A stretch of DNA of 64,000 bases, taken from a virus. A model generated the notes under the pieces. The model did no database searches. It was not told the origin of the DNA and was given only the letters and a program-made list of their open reading frames with translations. Numbering within the stretch: the first letter of the stretch is position 1; each line of letters begins with the position of its first letter. Location of the stretch: positions 1-64,000 of the IMG/VR virus record IMGVR_UViG_3300020152_000020; one strand, given 5' to 3'. Shown piece after piece: positions 39,806 through 47,920 of the stretch. The translations under genes were made by a program, and so were the position numbers.

Positions 39806-40877
39806 AACGCAGGTCCCCTACGCGCAGGCTGTGGTGGATAAGCTGAAGAAGAAGCTCACGTCGAAGAAGGCCGAAGCGTCGAATGTCTCGCTGCTCTCCG
39901 GTGGCGAGGTTTTGTCTGACGTGTCGGAGTGGATTCCGACCGGGTTTCCGCCGCTGGACAAAATCATGGGCGGCGGTTGGGCTGTCGGGCGCGCGACGGA
40001 GTTGTTCGGAAAGGAAGGCTCCGGCAAGTCGGCGCTCTGTCACCGCGCGATCAAGCAGTGTCAGGACATGGGCGGCATGGTCATTTACATCGACTTCGAG
40101 AACGCCCTCGATTCGGACAAGATGGAACAGATCGGGATTGACCCGGATCGACTGATTTACTGCACGCCCGACTACGTTGAACAGGCGTGGGACATCGTGT
40201 GGGAAGCCATTGACCACATGAAGCAGTTCCCGCCCGAAGCCCCGACGCTTATCATCTGGGACTCTGTAGCGGCTTCGGTTCCGAAGGCTGAACTGCAAGA
40301 GGAAACGGCGGAAAACTCGCACGTCGGCCTGCTCGCCCGCGCAATGGCGAAGGGGTGCCGGACCATGTACCGCGCGATTGCGAAGGTCCGCGCGCACATG
40401 ATTTTCGTGAACCACATGACGTTCAAGATCGGTGGCAACTCCCGCTTCCCGGAAATCATCACGCCGGGCGGTGTCGAGGTTAAGTACGCGGTGTCGGCGC
40501 GCGTGCAGACTTCGATCCGGCAGCGGATCAAGGGCAAGGATGACGGCCCGTCTGGTTACATGATCGCGTGCAACACGCACAAATGCCGCTTGTTCCCGCC
40601 GCACCGAAAGGCGAACTGGGTACTGGACTTCAAGTACGGCCCGTCCCCGGAAATGACTGCACTACACTTGATGATCGCGGCGGGTGCGATTAAATCTGTG
40701 GGGCAGGGTGCGTACGTCGGTTCGTGGTCGAAGAAGCAGTTCACGAAAGACAACTGGATGTCCCGGCTGGAAGAAGACCCTGAGTTTAAGGCTGCGGCTC
40801 TGGCGACCTTCGAGGAAGGCGTGAAAAGCGGAAAATTCCCCGTCACGATTGATGACGCAAGCGAGGACGACGATTAG
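39681..40877 (+). CDS. uvsX: UvsX/RecA-like recombinase
   Basis: 398 residues, AAGGAG before the ATG. N-terminal tail MSLKDRMLKSKAEPKPEPAP and KKAPLKKGKTQ, then PTGFPPLDKIMGGGWAVGRA, ELFGKEGSGKSAL (Walker A near 110), VIYIDFENALDSDK, TLIIWDSVAA (Walker B), HMIFVNHMTFKIG (L2 region) and TPGGVEVKYAVSARV. This is the RecA fold as in T4 UvsX. It would carry out strand exchange for recombination-dependent replication with the gp32- and UvsY-like proteins upstream. The acidic end EDDD is like that of RecA. Confidence 0.88.
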   Translation: MSLKDRMLKSKAEPKPEPAPESDVVLTPKAPPEKKAPLKKGKTQVPYAQAVVDKLKKKLTSKKAEASNVSLLSGGEVLSDVSEWIPTGFPPLDKIMGGGWAVGRATELFGKEGSGKSALCHRAIKQCQDMGGMVIYIDFENALDSDKMEQIGIDPDRLIYCTPDYVEQAWDIVWEAIDHMKQFPPEAPTLIIWDSVAASVPKAELQEETAENSHVGLLARAMAKGCRTMYRAIAKVRAHMIFVNHMTFKIGGNSRFPEIITPGGVEVKYAVSARVQTSIRQRIKGKDDGPSGYMIACNTHKCRLFPPHRKANWVLDFKYGPSPEMTALHLMIAAGAIKSVGQGAYVGSWSKKQFTKDNWMSRLEEDPEFKAAALATFEEGVKSGKFPVTIDDASEDDD

Positions 40878-40927
40878 CCTTACGTGAAAGTCGCATAAAT
40901 TTCTCGCGTTGCGCGGGAAAAACCGCG

Positions 40928-40956
40928 TTGACATTGTGTTAACCGGGGGGTAAGTT
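40928..40956 (+). promoter_or_regulatory. Promoter overlapping an operator palindrome (ParB-like gene)
   Basis: TTGACATTGTGTTAA (40928-40942) supplies the -35 TTGACA; 17-bp spacer; -10 TAAGTT at 40951. A CTCGCG/CGCGGG hairpin with an A-tract (about 40902-40922) lies just upstream. Confidence 0.7.
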
Positions 40957-41044
40957 TCGGATGTCGCAGTTGGGGTTTCAGGGTTCACAAAGCAAATGTC
41001 GCGGTGGCAGTCCACCGTAAATGCTGGCAGGGGTGGGAGCGTGG

Positions 41045-41059
41045 TTGACACAGCGTCAA
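41045..41059. promoter_or_regulatory. Second operator copy before ParB-like gene
   Basis: TTGACACAGCGTCAA, one mismatch, in the leader of the ParB-like message, 103 bp downstream of the first copy's centre plus a few bases. A GCCCGG/CCGGGC hairpin and AAGGCCACAAA follow. Confidence 0.55.
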
Positions 41060-41103
41060 TCGCCCGGCTCCGGGCAAGGCCACAAAAAATGGAGAAAATC
41101 ACC

Positions 41104-42225
41104 GTGGCTGTAACAAAGAAGAAAAGTCTCGACGAGGGCAAGGGTGCGGCAGCGGTTGCCGAACAGCCGACCATTCACGGCGTGCTGGTCAATTCGGGCG
41201 ACATCAAGCACGGCGGCACGGCGAAGAAGCCGTTCGTCTGCCTGCTGAACCGCAAGGTCATTCACGTGCAGAAGGGCTTCAACCCGCGCACGAGCGGTCT
41301 GGGCGAGATCGACACGCTCGCGGAGTCGATCAAGAAGGACGGTCTGCTGTCTACTCCCGTCGTTCGCCCGGACGCCGACAAGCCGGGGCACTTCCTGCTG
41401 GTCGCTGGCGAGCGCCGCCTCAAGGCGTGCGATCTGATCGGTCTGGAAGAAATTCCGGTCCAGATTCGCACCGACCTGACGGGCGATGACGACAAGGCGA
41501 AGGCTGTCGCCGTCGCGGAAAACTCCGAAGACGGGCGCACCAACCTCAATTCGATTGAAGTCGGTCGCGTCTGCAAGGACCTCGAAGACAAGGGCTGGAC
41601 CGTGGCGCGCATCGCGTCGGAGTGCGGTCTGCATCCGATGAAGGTCCGGCGCTGTCTCACGCTGGTCAACGCGCCCGAAGACGTTGTGAAGAAGGTGGAG
41701 AAGGGCGAAATCTCCATGATCGCCGGGCTGGAACTGGCGAAGCTCGACGACGACACCCGCAAGAAGATCAAGGGCGATCTGACGGCGGAAACGTCGGCGG
41801 CGGAAGTGAAGAAGCTCGCCAAGGCGGCGGCGAAGGAGAGCGAGGGCGCTACGGACGGCGCTGGCAAGCCGAACCAGAAGAAGACGGGTAAGGCGCGCGA
41901 CGCGGCGCTGTACACGTGGCAGGGGTCGAAGGCGAAGCAGGCCAAGATCGCGGAACTGGCTTATTACATCGCCAACGCGGGCGAGGACAAGGGCACGGGC
42001 GACTGGCACGAACTGCGCGGCTCGCTGGCGGCGCTGCTCTGGGATCGCGGCGACCTGACGGAGATCATGCTCCCGAACGCGGAGAGCGAGAAGCCCGCCG
42101 ATAAGAAGGCGCTGAAGAAGTTCGAGGAACTGGTCGAGAAGGAAGCGGCCAAGCACACGCCGCCCGCTGTCGAGGGCGAGGGTGCCGAAGCCGAACCGGA
42201 AGAAGCGGCGGCGGGGAAGAAGTAA
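41104..42225 (+). CDS. ParB/KorB-like DNA-binding protein (no ParA)
   Basis: 373 residues from the GTG at 41104, chosen because GGAG lies nine bases upstream; an in-frame ATG at 41089 is the alternative. ParB core: FNPRTSGLGEIDTLAESIKK, VAGERRLKACDLIG (the CTP-binding G-E-R-R box near 100), AENSEDGRTNLNSIEVGRVC (second CTP-binding box) and the HTH WTVARIASECGLHPMKVRRC. A long Lys/Ala/Glu-rich C-terminal part ends in EEAAAGKK. No ParA gene is present. Two operator-like palindromes lie between the preceding gene and its start, so autoregulation and a KorB-like repressor role are plausible inferences. Confidence 0.8.
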   Translation: MAVTKKKSLDEGKGAAAVAEQPTIHGVLVNSGDIKHGGTAKKPFVCLLNRKVIHVQKGFNPRTSGLGEIDTLAESIKKDGLLSTPVVRPDADKPGHFLLVAGERRLKACDLIGLEEIPVQIRTDLTGDDDKAKAVAVAENSEDGRTNLNSIEVGRVCKDLEDKGWTVARIASECGLHPMKVRRCLTLVNAPEDVVKKVEKGEISMIAGLELAKLDDDTRKKIKGDLTAETSAAEVKKLAKAAAKESEGATDGAGKPNQKKTGKARDAALYTWQGSKAKQAKIAELAYYIANAGEDKGTGDWHELRGSLAALLWDRGDLTEIMLPNAESEKPADKKALKKFEELVEKEAAKHTPPAVEGEGAEAEPEEAAAGKK

Positions 42226-42246
42226 CTTCCCTGTCCTGCGGGGTGA

Positions 42247-42279
42247 AGAACGGGCGGGAAACCGCCCGTTCTTTTTTTT
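42247..42279 (+). terminator. Intrinsic terminator after ParB-like gene
   Basis: AGAACGGGCGG/CCGCCCGTTCT stem, GAAA loop, T8. Confidence 0.95.
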
Positions 42280-42297
42280 ATGCGAAAGGGCGACTAC

Positions 42298-43290
42298 GTG
42301 ACTCCGATCCTGATTGACGGCAACAATCTGATTAAGCGCGCCTGTATGGCGTCGGCTCTCGACGACCTGAAGGCTGGGGGCGTCTTCACCGGGGGTATCT
42401 ATGGGACGCTCAACTCGCTCGCGTCGTTCCTGAACATGCCTGAAGTCATGGCGGGGCCGATCTGGTGCTTCATGGACGGGGGCACGCCGCCCTTCCGGTT
42501 GAAGCTGCTCCCTGAGTACAAGTCGAAGCGCGCGGAGAAGCGGGACTTGCTCCCGCCCGCTGAACAGAAGAAGTGGCTTCAGCAGTTCGTGCTCTCCGGT
42601 GAGATGCTGGAATTGCTGGGGGTGTCCTGCATCAAGTACAAGAACTTCGAGGCCGACGACGTGGTGGCTGCGGCTGTCCGGCTCTGCGTTGAAGCCGGGC
42701 ACGTCCCGGTGGTGGTGTCCAGCGACAAAGACTTGTGGCAGGTTGTCCGCATGGGTGCGGTCGTCTACGATCTGGCAAACGACCGTTGGGTCATGGACGA
42801 GAACTTCGAAGAACTGGCTGGCACGCGCCCGGAGACATACCTGCTTTATCGTACGCTGGTCGGTGACACGTCGGATTCGATTCAGGGCTGTCGCGGTTGT
42901 GGCAAAGGGACGGCTCCCAAGGTAATCGCGGAGTTGCATGAGGCGCTGGGTGACGATCTTTACGGGTACGATCCGCTGGCGCAGCTTGATTTCGTCCGCG
43001 CGGTTATCACTGAGAAGCCGGAGAAGGAACGTAAGGCGTACGAGCGCAATTTCCTCGACGACTACGGGCGGCTCGTGAACGTGATGAAGGGAATCGACCT
43101 GTCGGCGTCGTTCACTGACATCGACGATCTGCGGGCGAAGATGCAAACGCGGCTCCCGGTCCAGATGAAGAAGCTGCTGCAACTGGCCGTCAAGCTGAAG
43201 TTCAGTTCTGTCATGGGTTCCCCACAACGCTACATTCGCCCGTTCAGCGAGGCACAGGAACGCTGCAAGCAGCCCGTGTTCCCGGCTTAA
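42298..43290 (+). CDS. 5'-3' exonuclease, FEN/T4 RNase H-like
   Basis: 330 residues from the GTG at 42298 with GAAAGGG upstream; an in-frame ATG at 42280 abuts the terminator and has no ribosome site. PILIDGNNLIKRA, CFMDGGTPPFRLKLLPEYKS, NFEADDVVAAAVRLC and VVVSSDKDLWQVV carry the metal-binding Asp/Glu residues of the FEN family. It would remove RNA primers and flaps behind the polymerase, which itself lacks a 5' nuclease domain. The TAA stop sits in an operator palindrome. Confidence 0.85.
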   Translation: MTPILIDGNNLIKRACMASALDDLKAGGVFTGGIYGTLNSLASFLNMPEVMAGPIWCFMDGGTPPFRLKLLPEYKSKRAEKRDLLPPAEQKKWLQQFVLSGEMLELLGVSCIKYKNFEADDVVAAAVRLCVEAGHVPVVVSSDKDLWQVVRMGAVVYDLANDRWVMDENFEELAGTRPETYLLYRTLVGDTSDSIQGCRGCGKGTAPKVIAELHEALGDDLYGYDPLAQLDFVRAVITEKPEKERKAYERNFLDDYGRLVNVMKGIDLSASFTDIDDLRAKMQTRLPVQMKKLLQLAVKLKFSSVMGSPQRYIRPFSEAQERCKQPVFPA

Positions 43291-43301
43291 CACAATGTCA
43301 A
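43287..43301. promoter_or_regulatory. Operator-like palindrome at exonuclease stop codon
   Basis: TTAACACAATGTCAA with the TAA stop at bases 2-4, 32 bp upstream of the -35 box at 43333. Confidence 0.7.
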
Positions 43302-43332
43302 AAAATAATTCTCGCTACACGCGGGAAAAACG

Positions 43333-43360
43333 TTGACACACGCGGCATTTATCCTAGACT
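43333..43360 (+). promoter_or_regulatory. Promoter
   Basis: TTGACA at 43333, 16-bp spacer, TAGACT at 43355. It is followed by a CCGCG-TTA-CGCGG hairpin in the leader and preceded by CTCGC/GCGGG with AAAAA. The -35 is a half-site of the operator only. Confidence 0.75.
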
Positions 43361-43390
43361 TATCCGCGTTACGCGGGAGAAAGTTTCAAG

Positions 43391-44326
43391 ATGATTTTCG
43401 ACAAGCTCTGTGCGATCTGTGAGAAGTTCAACACTCCGGCGTTGAAGGCGCTGCATGACGCGCGCATCTTCAACTTCCCGTATCGCTCGCATGAAATCTT
43501 CTCTGGCGCTGACGGGTCGCCGACCATCTCGAACGACGAACTGGCTGCGATGCGGGATATGTTTTTCCTGCCCTTCCCGGTGATCGCGGTCGAAGACACG
43601 GCGTCCTGTATCGTCATGTGGGATTCGGAAAAGGACCAGCAGGGGTTCGGAAAGACGCGGTACTTCATCGAGTGCATGTCGGTCCACAGCAGTTCCGAAG
43701 AGTTCAACGACGACGAGGAAGTGATCAAACAGGTGCGGGAGCAGAATGTCGCGTCGGCTCTGGGTATCACGGACCCAGACGCCTGCTACGTAAACTTCGG
43801 GCGGTTCCTCGACCTTGAAGTGATCCCGCAAGAGGACGTGAAGAACCGCCTGCTCTTTAAGGGCCACGGCGACATGTTCTTTATCGCGTCCAAGCGCGAG
43901 ATGTTCTTTAAGCCTGTGATGTTTTCGCAGGTTGATCCCCGCGCTGAACAGGCCGTGCTCCGCAACGTTCTCGCGTCGGTGTGCGAAGTCTTTTACTTCA
44001 ACCAGCCGAACCGCTTCATTCTCGAAGCCACCCCGAAGAAGTGCCACGATGATCGTCCGGTGCAGCCGGGTCGCGTCCTGCGCTCGCCGTTCCGGCGTCA
44101 GTACACCATTCTCAAGCCCGACGAGATTCGCGAGCGTCTGGGCTTGCCGCCGTCCGGCTCCGGTGGTCCCAAGGCTCCGCATGAACGCCGCCGTCACACG
44201 CGGACGTACAAGGCGGATCGCTACGTTGAAATGAAAGGTAAGACCGTCGTGATTCCTGCGACGTGGATCGGCCCAAGCGAGGCCGTCGTCAAGGGGACGA
44301 AGTACAAAGTTTTGCTCGACATCTGA
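43391..44326 (+). CDS. Conserved phage protein of unknown function
   Basis: 311 residues. Alpha/beta protein with VIAVEDTASCIVMWD, TRYFIECMSVHSSSEEF and a basic C-terminal signature PHERRRHTRTYKADRYV followed by VVIPATWIGPSEAVVKGTKY. That last part, H-x-R-R-x-H-x-R-x-Y ... W-x-G-P-x-E-A, recurs in a family of phage proteins that I remember only as uncharacterised. It is the first gene of its unit. Confidence 0.6.
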   Translation: MIFDKLCAICEKFNTPALKALHDARIFNFPYRSHEIFSGADGSPTISNDELAAMRDMFFLPFPVIAVEDTASCIVMWDSEKDQQGFGKTRYFIECMSVHSSSEEFNDDEEVIKQVREQNVASALGITDPDACYVNFGRFLDLEVIPQEDVKNRLLFKGHGDMFFIASKREMFFKPVMFSQVDPRAEQAVLRNVLASVCEVFYFNQPNRFILEATPKKCHDDRPVQPGRVLRSPFRRQYTILKPDEIRERLGLPPSGSGGPKAPHERRRHTRTYKADRYVEMKGKTVVIPATWIGPSEAVVKGTKYKVLLDI

Positions 44327-44338
44327 TCGGGCGGCGCT

Positions 44339-44353
44339 TTGACACTGTGTTAA
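44339..44353 (+). promoter_or_regulatory. Operator-like palindrome before MazG-like gene
   Basis: TTGACACTGTGTTAA, 9 bp before the ATG at 44363; its last bases are part of the ribosome site AAGGGGG. Confidence 0.7.
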
Positions 44354-44362
44354 GGGGGTATC

Positions 44363-45100
44363 ATGCCTGAGTTGCTTTCGCTGTACGAGTATCCGTCTGC
44401 CTGTTTGCGCACGGAGTCGCCGTATCCCGGTGCCGCGTTGCCACCGTTGGACGAGTTCACGTACCGCCTTCAGCACGGCGCTATCGGCGTCATCACGGAA
44501 GCCGGGGAGTTGTTCGACGCGCTCGCGCTGAACGAGATGGACGCGGTGAACGTGAACGAGGAAATCGGCGACGGGTGCTGGTACGCCGGGCTGCTCGCGC
44601 ACATTCTGCGCAAGGACTTCCGTCTCATGGTGGACAAGGCCCGCAAGGAAAACGATCAGCGCCTCGACCATTACAGCCAGTACGCGCCGGACATCAAGAA
44701 GGACAACCTGCATCTGGCTACGGCTATGTGGGTGCGCGGCGCGGGCATCATCCTCGACGAGTGCAAGCGCAAGGTGTATTACCGCCTGCGCTCCGTCAAA
44801 TCGACGAAGGACAAGTTCTTCACCACGTTGTCGGTGGATCATCAGGGTCTCGTGCTGCGCGGCGAGACGGTCAAAATCCCGTACGAGATCGACGTGGAAC
44901 GCTGCGGGAAGGCGCTTGAACTGGTCGTGCGCGGTCTGTACATGGCTTCGACCAGCGGGTTCGGCGAAGACATCGAAACGATCTGCACGAAGAACATCAT
45001 GAAGCTCGCCAAGCGGTACGGCGACAAGTTCAACGAGTTCGGCGCGATCACGCGCAATCTGGAAGCGGAGCGCAAGCTGCTCGAATCCCAGCCGACGTAA
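44363..45100 (+). CDS. MazG-like nucleotide pyrophosphohydrolase
   Basis: 245 residues, AAGGGGG before the ATG. HGAIGVITEAGELFDALALN and VNVNEEIGDGCWYAGLLAHI match the E-x2-E ... E-x2-D metal-binding core of MazG. The C-terminal half (YYRLRSVKSTKDKFFTTLSV; SGFGEDIETICTKNIMKLA) resembles the extension of larger phage MazG proteins. Such enzymes clean nucleotide pools or lower (p)ppGpp in starved hosts. The match is better than for the gene at 21735. Confidence 0.75.
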   Translation: MPELLSLYEYPSACLRTESPYPGAALPPLDEFTYRLQHGAIGVITEAGELFDALALNEMDAVNVNEEIGDGCWYAGLLAHILRKDFRLMVDKARKENDQRLDHYSQYAPDIKKDNLHLATAMWVRGAGIILDECKRKVYYRLRSVKSTKDKFFTTLSVDHQGLVLRGETVKIPYEIDVERCGKALELVVRGLYMASTSGFGEDIETICTKNIMKLAKRYGDKFNEFGAITRNLEAERKLLESQPT

Positions 45101-45140
45101 CGGCTGGTCGTGTCCCGGTCAAACTTGAGAGGGTTCGTCG

Positions 45141-45908
45141 ATGTCTGGTCTGGCAAAAGGCGTTCGCAAAGAGGGGAAGATCATCCAGCGGTGGAAGTTC
45201 CGCTGTGAGGGGTATTCGGGTGAACTGGAAATCCCGCTACGCCTGATTGACGACTCCGATTTGAAGACCACGCGCATTTCGTACTGTGTGGACATCGACG
45301 AACCCTTGAAGTTGAAGGAGTACGACAAAGACCTTGAGCGTCTGAAGCGAACGGTGCTCGAAAAGGTCCAGAGTTTTTTCACGATCAAGTGGGAGAACTT
45401 TCTGCACGTCCGGGTCGATTCTGCGAAGACGTGCAGGTTCAGCAATCGTCAGCACGAGAAGACGCGGTTCCTGCGTCTGGCTTACACTCGCGTCTCTGTC
45501 GGCACGCGGCTTGACGGAACGAAGTGTTATTACGAGGTTGAGGATCGCCAGTACAGCCGTGCTCGCACGAATCAAGGGGAGCCTGAAGTCGGCGTGCGGG
45601 ATCACCCTTTTGAGCGGGACGAAGTGCAGAGTTTCGCGCTCGTGGCTGACACGCCGGAGAACTTGGCGAGCCTCGACCGCATCATGGCCGCGATGGAAGA
45701 TTTGAGCGACCGGGTCAAGAATCTGATGTCGCCCGACCAGATTCAGAAGTCGCTACAGATGTCGAACGTGCTCGCGCTCCCGGCTCCGGCTAAGGAGAAG
45801 AAACGGCACGTGCTCGCGCCCGGTCTTGACGGTGCTGAACCGATTCAGGTTGAAGTGTCTGAACAAGAGTACCAGCGTCTTTTGAAAGCTCGCGGGGGTA
45901 AGTGGTGA
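45141..45908 (+). CDS. Hypothetical protein
   Basis: 255 residues, GAGAGGG before the ATG. Beta-rich N-terminal half (IIQRWKFRCEGYSGELEIPL), RLAYTRVSVGTRLDGTKCYY in the middle, helical C-terminal part. Ends in a GTGA overlap with the next gene. No family recognised. Confidence 0.6.
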   Translation: MSGLAKGVRKEGKIIQRWKFRCEGYSGELEIPLRLIDDSDLKTTRISYCVDIDEPLKLKEYDKDLERLKRTVLEKVQSFFTIKWENFLHVRVDSAKTCRFSNRQHEKTRFLRLAYTRVSVGTRLDGTKCYYEVEDRQYSRARTNQGEPEVGVRDHPFERDEVQSFALVADTPENLASLDRIMAAMEDLSDRVKNLMSPDQIQKSLQMSNVLALPAPAKEKKRHVLAPGLDGAEPIQVEVSEQEYQRLLKARGGKW

Positions 45909-46213
45909 GCCTGAAGGAACGGATCGCTGCTGATCGCGCCCGGCACGAACGGGAGAAAGGGCTGACGGAGTTTCAGCGGCGGATTCTTCACCACCTTCGC
46001 ACGTGGCCGAACGGGTCGGCGAGCACGTGGGAAATTGCGATGACCACGTTCCCGGAGAAGTGGACGAAGAAGACGGGGCGGGCAAGGTCGGGGCGGGCTG
46101 CGTTGATCGGCCATATTCAACGCGAGGCCCGGAAGATGGGTCTGATAACGTGGCGGGGCGAAGGCATTCACGCGGCGACGTATATTGCTCTGGGAGAAAA
46201 ATGGCGCAGCTAA
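45905..46213 (+). CDS. Winged-helix-like protein with MSLKERI start
   Basis: 102 residues from the GTG at 45905 (GTGA overlap). MSLKERIAADRARHEREKG begins with the motif shared by four other proteins here. FQRRILHHLRTWPNGSASTW, then GRAALIGHIQREARKMGLIT and YIALGEKW make a winged helix with a beta wing. Probably DNA-binding; target unknown. It overlaps the next gene by 13 bp. Confidence 0.6.
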   Translation: MSLKERIAADRARHEREKGLTEFQRRILHHLRTWPNGSASTWEIAMTTFPEKWTKKTGRARSGRAALIGHIQREARKMGLITWRGEGIHAATYIALGEKWRS

Positions 46214-46419
46214 TGAAGGAAGTTTCGAGTGGGAACGACTGGTGCCACGTCTGCGGTGGTCGGGGCCAGCGAACGTTCGTGCTGATTGATTACCCGGCGA
46301 ATGCGGAGCATGATAAGAAGAACACGAAGTTCCTACGTATCTGTAAGGACTGTGTTGAGGCAGCGCACAAGCTGGTGAACGATCCGGCTGGCGGCAAAGT
46401 GAAAGTAGGTGGCGCTTGA
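46201..46419 (+). CDS. Small zinc-finger protein
   Basis: 72 residues from the ATG at 46201; an ATG at 46213 in a TAATG junction is possible. DWCHVCGGRGQRTFVLID and FLRICKDCVEAA make a CxxC...CxxC site. TTGA overlap with the gp47-like gene, so it is translated with the nuclease complex. Confidence 0.6.
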   Translation: MAQLMKEVSSGNDWCHVCGGRGQRTFVLIDYPANAEHDKKNTKFLRICKDCVEAAHKLVNDPAGGKVKVGGA

Positions 46420-47429
46420 AAACGGCTGGGCGATGGGTGGTGACTGCGGACCTTCAGTTCGACGAGCACGCGAGCCTGTCTACGCTCACGCCGTCCGGGG
46501 TCACGTCGCGGTTGAAGGATATGATCGACTGCTGGCACTGGATCATGGCGACGGCGATTAAGCGGAACTGCGAAGGCATCATCGTCATCGGCGACATCTT
46601 CGATTCGCGGACGGTGATCGACTTGTCTGTGCTGGATCAGGTCTGCCGGGGGTTCCATGCCGCTCATGAGAAGGGGCTGCGGCTTATCATCGTCGCGGGA
46701 AACCACGACAGCTACCTGCGCTCCCCGAAGATGAACAGCCTTCAGGTGTTCAAGGGGTACGCGCAGGTTGTGGAAGTGACGCACGTGGAAGACGGGATGG
46801 GCTTCGTCGCTTGGACCGAAGACATCACGGCGCTGCGGTCGGGCATTGACACTGTGTTAAAGGGCGGGGCGAAGTACCTGTTTACGCACGTGTTGCTGCG
46901 GGGTGCGGTCACTGGCGGCGACAAAGGCGTCCCTGTCGATGCGCTCCGGCCTGAGAAGTTCGAGCAAGTGTTTCTGGGCGACGTGCACGATCCTCGCGAG
47001 ATCACGGAGAACGTTCGCTACGTTGGCTCCCCGTTGCAGATCAATTATGGCGACGCGGGTGGTTGGCGCGGCATCGTGGTGTTTGATCGCAAGTCTGGCG
47101 AGATCGAGACGGTCGAAAACACGGTGTCGCCGAAGTTCCACGTGATCGAAGACGCCACGGTCGAGGGTGTGAAGTCGAACGATTTCGTCCGGGTGAAGAC
47201 TGACGATCCTGAGATCGCGGCGGAAGCCGAAGCGGCGGCGAAGGTGAAGACGGGCTGGGTGGAGTCCACGTTCGTTGAGAAGCCGGACATCAAGCCGCGT
47301 CTGGACGTTCGCACGAGCCACGCGCATGAAGTCGTGCTCGCCCGGTACTGCACGCATCAGGGGATCGAAGAGGTTGACTCGCTCGTGAAAGTCGGCATGG
47401 AGATTATCGAGGAAGCGAAGCATGGGTAA
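46416..47429 (+). CDS. gp47/SbcD-like nuclease subunit
   Basis: 337 residues from a TTG start in a TTGA overlap. Metallophosphatase motifs: WVVTADLQFDEHA, IIVIGDIFDSRTV, LIIVAGNHDSYLR, YLFTHVLLR and VFLGDVHDP. The usual leading D-x-H is here D-L-Q; the other metal ligands are present. It forms a complex with the gp46-like ATPase at 50142 to resect DNA ends for recombination. An operator palindrome lies within the gene. Confidence 0.85.
   Translation: MKTAGRWVVTADLQFDEHASLSTLTPSGVTSRLKDMIDCWHWIMATAIKRNCEGIIVIGDIFDSRTVIDLSVLDQVCRGFHAAHEKGLRLIIVAGNHDSYLRSPKMNSLQVFKGYAQVVEVTHVEDGMGFVAWTEDITALRSGIDTVLKGGAKYLFTHVLLRGAVTGGDKGVPVDALRPEKFEQVFLGDVHDPREITENVRYVGSPLQINYGDAGGWRGIVVFDRKSGEIETVENTVSPKFHVIEDATVEGVKSNDFVRVKTDDPEIAAEAEAAAKVKTGWVESTFVEKPDIKPRLDVRTSHAHEVVLARYCTHQGIEEVDSLVKVGMEIIEEAKHG
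46846..46860 (+). promoter_or_regulatory. Operator-like palindrome inside gp47-like gene
   Basis: TTGACACTGTGTTAA, identical to the copies at 44339 and 61180. Confidence 0.65.
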
Positions 47430-47562
47430 CGAGGGGTCAACGACTCACTACGTTTTCGTTCCGTGGTGGGCTTTGCCGGAAAGTGAGCGGTCGTGGTGGA
47501 TCACCAACACCACGGCGGCGTACACCTTCAGGCGTTTTGGGGGTGCAGATGTCGTCATCTAA
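47422..47562 (+). CDS. Very small aromatic-rich protein (46 aa)
   Basis: ATG inside the end of the gp47-like gene (8-bp overlap), ending 14 bp into the next gene. The product begins MGNEGSTTHYVFVPWWALPE and contains SWWITNTTAAYTF. Tight coupling on both sides and an unusual number of Trp suggest a real micro-protein. Confidence 0.55.
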   Translation: MGNEGSTTHYVFVPWWALPESERSWWITNTTAAYTFRRFGGADVVI

Positions 47563-47920
47563 GGGTAAGCCCGTGAAGAAAGGGCTGTCTCCGGTGGACG
47601 CGGAGATCGCCGAACGTTACCGCGACGCTGCGCGTCCGACGCCTGCAACGAAGCCAAAGCCCAAGCCCGCTACGAAGAAGCTGTACATCGCTCTGGATTA
47701 TGCGGGCAAGGTGTTGAGTGTCTTGCTCGCGAACGCGCGGGATGAAGCCGATCTGGTCTGGACGGGGATGGGCGTGTACGCGTCGAGTGTTGAAGAACTG
47801 GACCCGGCTGGGCCGGACCTTCCGCGCGTCGTGTGCCTGCTGTCCAGCCAAATTAAGACCGTCCGGTTGTGGGACGGTTCCCAGACGGAGATGGTGGTTT
47901 TGAAGCGAGGTATGTCTTAA
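47549..47920 (+). CDS. Small protein with PVKKG motif
   Basis: 123 residues; ATG at 47549 with GGGGG upstream. N-terminal tail SSSKGKPVKKGLSP, Pro/Lys-rich linker (ARPTPATKPKPKPATKK), then a compact beta domain (LYIALDYAGKVLSVLLANAR; VVCLLSSQIKTVRLWDGSQT). A TAATG junction links it to the AAA+ gene. Likely an accessory of that ATPase or of the gp46/47 complex. Confidence 0.6.
   Translation: MSSSKGKPVKKGLSPVDAEIAERYRDAARPTPATKPKPKPATKKLYIALDYAGKVLSVLLANARDEADLVWTGMGVYASSVEELDPAGPDLPRVVCLLSSQIKTVRLWDGSQTEMVVLKRGMS

Noticed and set aside
40902-40922. CTCGCG/CGCGGG hairpin as a terminator of the UvsX gene
   Set aside because: It is followed by A, not T, on the + strand, so it cannot be a standard intrinsic terminator there.
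41056-43293. A 745-codon open frame on the minus strand
   Set aside because: It mirrors the ParB-like and exonuclease genes, crosses a strong terminator, and its product is Arg/Leu/Gln-rich without motifs; GC-rich coding DNA often leaves an open antisense frame.
47869-47919. Longer AAA+ gene starting at 47869
   Set aside because: The ATG at 47920 forms a TAATG junction with the previous gene, and the upstream part is the end of that gene in another frame.
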